This document shows, piece after piece, positions 59,845-64,000 of a DNA stretch of 64,000 bases. Position numbers and translations under genes: made by a program. The DNA lies in the NCBI RefSeq assembly GCF_018919485.1, contig NZ_JAHLMU010000001.1, forward strand, positions 1,682,893 through 1,746,892. The letters are read 5' to 3'. The stretch is from Psychrobacter sp. TAE2020. Its GTDB lineage: Bacteria; Pseudomonadota; Gammaproteobacteria; Pseudomonadales; Moraxellaceae. Every line of letters starts with the position of its first letter. Position 1 is the stretch's first letter. The notes below the pieces were generated by a model, which did no database searches, was not told the DNA's origin, and worked only from the letters and a program-made list of their open reading frames with translations.

Positions 59845-60318
59845 ATGTCAAAATTTTATAACCTTACCCCATTAAAATCTATCACTAGCGTCACGTTAAT
59901 GACTTTGGCACTAGGCTTAAGCGCCTGTAGCGGCCCTACCAATCCTGATGTAAAAGCCCGTCAAGATATTATGAAGAACTACGGTGATACCATGAAATCA
60001 ATAGGTGGAATGGTAAAAGAGCCAGATACTTTTGATGCGGTAACTTTAAAAGAGCAAGCCTCATTTTTAGCGGAAGAATCTAAGAGCCCTTGGGTTCATT
60101 TTGAAGATAAGGCAGCCATTGGTAATGCTAAAGAAGCAGTTTGGACTGATATGGCTAACTTCAAAGCCAAAGCAGAAGATTTTCAACAGGCTAGTGCTGA
60201 GTTGAATGTTGTGGCACAAACAGCAACTTCTGCTGATGATATAAAGATGGCTGTTGGTGCAGTTGGCAAAAGCTGTAAATCATGCCATGATGATTACCAA
60301 GTAAAAAAAGATGACTAG
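59845..60318 (+). CDS. Cytochrome c' (class II), lipoprotein form
   Basis: A 157-residue class II c-type cytochrome. The signal ends in lipobox LSAC, so it is probably lipid-anchored rather than free in the periplasm. Four-helix-bundle composition (KARQDIMKNYGDTMKSIGGMV, PWVHFEDKAAIGNAKEAVW) and the C-terminal heme motif C144-K-S-C147-H148 are as in the family. Such proteins bind NO and other gases; the role here is inferred. AAAGGAG lies about 8 nt before the ATG. Confidence 0.88.
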   Translation: MSKFYNLTPLKSITSVTLMTLALGLSACSGPTNPDVKARQDIMKNYGDTMKSIGGMVKEPDTFDAVTLKEQASFLAEESKSPWVHFEDKAAIGNAKEAVWTDMANFKAKAEDFQQASAELNVVAQTATSADDIKMAVGAVGKSCKSCHDDYQVKKDD

Positions 60319-60382
60319 TTGTTTTAACTTAGACCAATGCTGGCAACTTAGACTAGCAATTTTAAAGAGTTAATAGAATGAT

Positions 60383-60418
60383 AAAACCGCCCTATTTTTG
60401 ATAGTGGCGGTTTTTTTT
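60383..60418 (+). terminator. Terminator after the cytochrome gene
   Basis: AACCGCC and GGCGGTT with inner CTAT/ATAG pairing, then eight T. Confidence 0.92.
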
Positions 60419-60534
60419 GTGCTCAAACCTTAGCTAACATAACGAATTTGACCAGCGAATAGACCATAGATTGACCAGCACTTACTCAAATTAGCAATCA
60501 TAGTTAGAAGTAGTTTATACAAACTACTTACCAA

Positions 60535-60610
60535 CCTAGTTACTTACTAAGCCTAGTTACTTACCAAACCTAGTTACTTACTAAGCCTAGTTACTTACTA
60601 AGCCTAGTTA
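60535..60610. repeat. 17-bp tandem repeat over the mscS stop codon
   Basis: The unit CCTAGTTACTTACTAAG is repeated about 4.5 times: 60535, 60552 (variant ending CCAAA), 60569, 60586 and a partial copy at 60603. The last partial copy contains the TAG stop of the channel gene. Upstream of it, related fragments (ACTACTTACCAA) suggest further decayed copies. Confidence 0.9.
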
Positions 60611-61536
60611 TCCTCATTCTGTGGCTGCTTTATTTGCTTGGCTATGGCTGGTACTGAAGGATCACTTAAATCTAAAGTACGTACTGGGAATGGCATATCT
60701 ATACCGGCGCTATCCAGCGCTTTTTTGACTTCGATTAGGACTTGATCAATAGAAGCCACTTTGTTGGCTTGGGTACCATCTTCAATGAACCAGCGCACGA
60801 TCAAATCAACTGTTGAATCTCCCAAATTAGTAGCGATAACGCTTGGTGCAGATAAGGTTGAAACCGTGTCTGCTCTAGTTAACGCTTGGATGATCTGTGC
60901 TTTGGCCTGTTCAATATCATCAGCATAACCGATGCCCACAGCTAGCTGTAAGCGGCGCTGTTTATAAGCGGTGTTGACCGTCAAGGCCGAGGTATAAAGG
61001 TCTGAGTTAGGGATTACTACTTGTCGACCATCATAGGTACGAATCGTAGTAGCACGGATTTTGATATCTTCAACGGTACCTTCAAAACTACCGGAGACGA
61101 TTTGATCGCCGATACGAAATGGCTCTGATAACAATAACAAAATACCCGATAGCAAGTTTTGGAAAATATCTTTGAAAGCAAAGCCGATAGCTACTGAACC
61201 GATGCCCAAAGCACCAATTAATTTAGCAGGAGTAAAGCCGGGAATAGCAACTACCATAGCTATCATAAAACCAATAAAAAATATCAGCGCCGCGCCTACT
61301 CGCTGAAAGACTTTGATTAAGTTTTGATGGTTACGCTGTTTGCCCAATAGTTCAATCACAACCTTTTTGAAGACTTTGGATAGTAACCAAAAAATCAGCA
61401 TGACTATCAATGCTGCTATTAAATAAGGAACACGTTCTACAAAGCTTATTAATAGCTCATTAGCAGTGCCAGTGATAGTTTGGTAAGTCAGAGCTTCCGT
61501 AGGAGCCGCTGCAACGTCAGTATCAGAGCTAGGCAT
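60604..61536 (-). CDS. Small-conductance mechanosensitive channel (MscS family)
   Basis: A 310-residue MscS-type channel that releases solutes on osmotic down-shock. The N-terminal helices TM1-TM3 lie at about 25-130; TM3 is LIGALGIGSVAIGFAFKDIF. The MscS beta domain has LLLSEPFRIGDQIV, GTVEDIKIRATTIRTYDGR and VVIPNSDLYTSALT. The C-terminal cytoplasmic part ends in a Gln/Asn-rich tail. The stop lies inside a 17-bp tandem repeat array. It follows gloA on the same strand with a 168-base gap. Confidence 0.94.
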   Translation of the reverse strand: MPSSDTDVAAAPTEALTYQTITGTANELLISFVERVPYLIAALIVMLIFWLLSKVFKKVVIELLGKQRNHQNLIKVFQRVGAALIFFIGFMIAMVVAIPGFTPAKLIGALGIGSVAIGFAFKDIFQNLLSGILLLLSEPFRIGDQIVSGSFEGTVEDIKIRATTIRTYDGRQVVIPNSDLYTSALTVNTAYKQRRLQLAVGIGYADDIEQAKAQIIQALTRADTVSTLSAPSVIATNLGDSTVDLIVRWFIEDGTQANKVASIDQVLIEVKKALDSAGIDMPFPVRTLDLSDPSVPAIAKQIKQPQNEDN

Positions 61537-61704
61537 AGAATGATTATTCCTGTTTTTTTTATGCTGTTTATCGCTAGGCTATTGAAAACTATCAAACACA
61601 AAAGTATCAACTTCAAAACTATAAGCTTCAAAAGTATAAGGCACAAAACTATATTACTTAATAATTGTACAGTTCGATAATCAAAACTAATGGTGCTGAG
61701 AGCA

Positions 61705-62280
61705 CTAGCCCATCAGATCGGCCTGCACGATCTCAATCCAATAGCCATCAACATCTTTAATAAAAGCAATATTTTTCATACTGCCCTGTTCTGGACGTTT
61801 TTTAAAATCAACCTTGTTATCATCAAACCAAGCAACCGCAGCTTCTAAATCGGGCACAGTAAAGCAAATATGACCAAACCCTTGTGGCTCTTCGTTGCCA
61901 TCATGGTAGCTAAAGTTCTGCTGAGTTTCAGTGCCATAATTATGCGTCAATTCCAAGATACCACGCTGACGGAAGGCGTAGATAGCCAAATCATCACCCG
62001 CTGGTAGATTGTCACGCTCCTCATCAGTCAACTTAGCCAAAAAGTATAAATCAAAGCCCATTTCGGGGAACTTTTTGATAGCTAATAAGCTCATACCTAA
62101 AATTCCAGTATAAAAACTCAAAGATTTAACTGGGTCTTTGACTCTTAGCATAGTGTGATTAAAGGTAAAGCCACTAGTTACCATAGCGATAGACTGGACA
62201 CCCTGAACTTGGATACTAGTCGCCGGCTGAGAGATATGATTGCTGCTGTCATTGATATTAGTATTAGTATCATTAGACAT
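61705..62280 (-). CDS. gloA: Glyoxalase I (lactoylglutathione lyase)
   Basis: Converts the methylglyoxal-glutathione adduct to S-lactoylglutathione. 191 residues from ATG 62280; a GTG four codons upstream is less likely. An N-terminal extension of about 35 Asn/Ser-rich residues precedes the domain. Metal ligands are His in FNHTMLRVKD, Glu in GILELTHNYG, His in GFGHICFTVPD and Glu in YWIEIVQ. YFLAKLTDEERDNLPAGDD is the insert typical of the longer, Zn-type enzymes (human/Pseudomonas GloA3 class), so zinc is likely. Same strand as the carbonic anhydrase gene, 78 bases after it. Confidence 0.94.
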   Translation of the reverse strand: MSNDTNTNINDSSNHISQPATSIQVQGVQSIAMVTSGFTFNHTMLRVKDPVKSLSFYTGILGMSLLAIKKFPEMGFDLYFLAKLTDEERDNLPAGDDLAIYAFRQRGILELTHNYGTETQQNFSYHDGNEEPQGFGHICFTVPDLEAAVAWFDDNKVDFKKRPEQGSMKNIAFIKDVDGYWIEIVQADLMG

Positions 62281-62358
62281 AATTATTCTCACTTTTTAAA
62301 ATAATGTTATTAGCACAGAGGTTACTGATATCGATAATGTTATGCAGAAAATACTTTA

Positions 62359-62994
62359 TTAGCTGTCTAAAAAGCGTACTTTGCCAGTGTCAATATTGTA
62401 TTCTGCGCCAACGATTAACAGCTGGCCAGTACTTGATAAATCTTCTAAAGCCCGTGAGCCATGTTTGAGCTGACTGACTGACATGCGTACATTGGCGCGT
62501 ATAGAGCGATTTATAAGCTCTTCGGCATCCACATCTTGCCCATTAGCAGTGGCTAGTTCATGCAAGTTATAAACGCTTGGACGGATACGATCAACGATAG
62601 ACTGTAAATTTGGTGAATAGTTTTTCTCAGGATTAATTAGGGTATCTACACAAGCGCTTACCGCCCCACAATTTGAATGACCTAGTACGACTACTAATTT
62701 AGTATCGAACTTTTCAGCAGCGAACTCAATAGAACCGATTTGCGAGGGTGCTACTATATTACCAGCTACTCGGATCACAAATAAATCGCCTAAACCTTGA
62801 TCGAAGACAATTTCTACTGGTACTCTAGCATCCGAGCACCCTAAAATAATAGCTAGCGGATCTTGGTCTCTGACTAATTCTGGACGACGCTGCATCGATG
62901 GATCACTAGTTAAACTATCCACATAGCGCTTATTGCCTTCTTTAAGCAATGCAAGCGCTTCCGTTCCTGTTTTTGGGCGATTAGCATTAGGCAT
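62359..62994 (-). CDS. Beta-class carbonic anhydrase
   Basis: Interconverts CO2 and bicarbonate. 211 residues from ATG 62994, chosen because AGGA lies 7 nt upstream; a TTG six bases earlier is possible. Zinc ligands are C53, H106 and C109 in CSDARVP and GHSNCGAV; D55 and R57 form the catalytic dyad. IRVAGNIVAPSQIGSIEFAA and the C-terminal LLIVGAEYNIDTGKVRFLD are typical. Possibly cotranscribed with gloA. Confidence 0.95.
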   Translation of the reverse strand: MPNANRPKTGTEALALLKEGNKRYVDSLTSDPSMQRRPELVRDQDPLAIILGCSDARVPVEIVFDQGLGDLFVIRVAGNIVAPSQIGSIEFAAEKFDTKLVVVLGHSNCGAVSACVDTLINPEKNYSPNLQSIVDRIRPSVYNLHELATANGQDVDAEELINRSIRANVRMSVSQLKHGSRALEDLSSTGQLLIVGAEYNIDTGKVRFLDS

Positions 62995-63484
62995 TAGCAA
63001 TCCTTGATTATAAATGGGTTATATTATTCATTAGTATCAAAATTATTGTATAGCAATAAAAGCAAAATAATAATAGAAAATTTAATATTAGCAGCTGTTG
63101 CTTAGTCATTGACCAATAGAGATGGCTGTCTTCAAAGGATAAAACAGCCCTCACATTATGTCATCCCTCAGTTTGCTAGCTGTTTCTAAACCGTATTAGC
63201 TTTTATATTAGCTAAACCTATTAGCACAGCTACAGTCATTATCACTTAATGAAATCTTAATGAGTCAGTCAACTAAACTCTAACGCCACAGTTTGAGCGC
63301 AATAAAGTATAGCCTGCGTAACTTGCAGCAACTTATAGGGAAGGTTTGTTATAATACGCAGCAATTACATCGAGCTTATCCCTAATGCCAAGCTTTACTA
63401 TTAGGTCTCGACGTTAAGCGTTTATATTAAGCATATTACCTAACTATAAGTACCATCTATTTTGGTCTCTTAGGAATCTCGATC
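62995..63484. other. Divergent gap carbonic anhydrase / potA
   Basis: About 490 AT-rich bases. A TATAAT box at about 63350 could be the -10 element of the potA-like gene. No open frame or RNA was recognised. Confidence 0.4.
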
Positions 63485-64000
63485 ATGACTGACTCAGCCG
63501 TAAATCCTCAAGCACCTGCTGCTACTGATACCCTACTAAAAATAACCGGGCTAAAAAAGTCCTATGATAAAACCGAAGTATTGACAGATATTAATCTGGA
63601 TATTAAGCAAGGTGAGTTTCTGACTTTATTAGGCCCATCGGGTTGTGGTAAGACGACTTTGCTACGCCTTATTGCCGGCTTTGAGCAACCGACAGCCGGA
63701 ACTATTCAGTTAGATGGGGTACAAATGGCTGGGCTATCTGCTGATAAGCGTCCAGTCAATACCGTATTTCAACAATACGCTCTATTCCCCCATATGACCG
63801 TAGCGCAAAATGTTGCTTATGGGTTAAAGCTTAAAAAAGTGCCGAAAGATGAGATTCAAACTCGAGTGCGCGATATGTTAGCAATGGTACAGCTAGAAGC
63901 TTTGGCCAATCGTCGTCCGCAAGACTTGTCTGGTGGTCAGCAGCAGCGAGTGGCTATTGCTCGTGCGGTGATTAACCGTCCCAAGTTACTCCTCTTAGAC
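63485..64000 (+). CDS. potA: Spermidine/putrescine ABC transporter ATPase, truncated by window end
   Basis: The first 172 codons of an ABC ATPase of the PotA type; the gene runs past the window. Walker A is GPSGCGKT, the Q-loop is [13 protein letters not shown], the ABC signature is [14 protein letters not shown], and Walker B LLLLD is at the very edge. The segment [18 protein letters not shown] is typical of PotA. An N-terminal extension of about 16 residues precedes the domain. The permease genes are expected downstream, outside the window. Confidence 0.88.
   Translation, partial: MTDSAVNPQAPAATDTLLKITGLKKSYDKTEVLTDINLDIKQGEFLTLLGPSGCGKTTLLRLIAGFEQPTAGTIQLDGVQMAGLSADKRPVNTVFQQYALFPHMTVAQNVAYGLKLKKVPKDEIQTRVRDMLAMVQLEALANRRPQDLSGGQQQRVAIARAVINRPKLLLLD

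Noticed and set aside
60535..60610. CRISPR-like array at the 17-bp repeats
   Set aside because: The copies are directly adjacent with no spacers and no cas genes are nearby; it is a plain tandem repeat.

Overview
This window looks like chromosome from a Moraxellaceae gammaproteobacterium, most likely Psychrobacter. That is an inference from recognisable proteins and gene order, not a database match. Supporting signs are moderately AT-rich DNA, a very long Asn/Asp/Ser-rich RNase E tail, an unusually long MutS followed by a 7-Fe ferredoxin (mutS-fdxA), a wax-ester synthase/DGAT gene, a PilY1-type minor pilin operon, and dispersed type II secretion genes. No plasmid, phage, insertion sequence or CRISPR signature was seen.

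Layout. 1-13 kb: the 3' part of rne (start outside the window), a DUF808 membrane protein, dsbC, hom, an acetyl-CoA acetyltransferase, two DUF2382 stress-type genes and a small lipoprotein. 13-22 kb: secA, mutS, fdxA and a membrane-embedded spermidine-synthase-like protein. 22-32 kb is a type IV pilus region: two tandem pilin genes (one with a good sigma-54 promoter) and a tightly packed operon fimT-pilV-pilW-pilX-pilY1-two pilE-like genes. 32-38 kb: comF, pldA, dsbD and a free-standing copy of the DsbD alpha domain. 38-41 kb: wrecked gspG and gspF. 41-48 kb: an orphan protein, an AraC regulator, tRNA-Pro/Arg/His and an McrBC-type restriction pair. 48-51 kb: a DUF4442 protein, a periplasmic RidA-like protein and a broken gspE. 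51-64 kb is metabolism and homeostasis: thiG, WS/DGAT, suhB, dxs, ribA, hemF, a lipoprotein cytochrome c', an MscS channel, gloA, a beta carbonic anhydrase and the start of a potA-like ABC ATPase.

How the genes work together. The pilus genes supply the major and minor subunits and tip adhesin of a type IV pilus; comF nearby fits pilus-linked DNA uptake. DsbC (isomerase) and DsbD (its reductant) are both here, with an extra periplasmic DsbD-alpha protein that keeps both active cysteines. By contrast the type II secretion system appears to be decaying: gspE, gspF and gspG all carry in-frame stops, and gspG also has an 8-bp duplication frameshift.

The most unusual items are this coordinated loss of T2SS genes, the mcrBC pair (AAA protein lacking the usual N-terminal DNA reader, carrying an inserted helical/winged-helix-like segment, and followed by an in-frame coding-like tail with stops that ends exactly at the mcrC start), the free DsbD-alpha paralogue, a FimT pseudopilin missing six residues of its N-terminal helix, and several tandem repeats (in dsbD, over the mscS stop codon, before thiG, and a duplicated 124-bp block before the second DUF2382 gene). 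No clearly new multi-gene system could be demonstrated from sequence alone.
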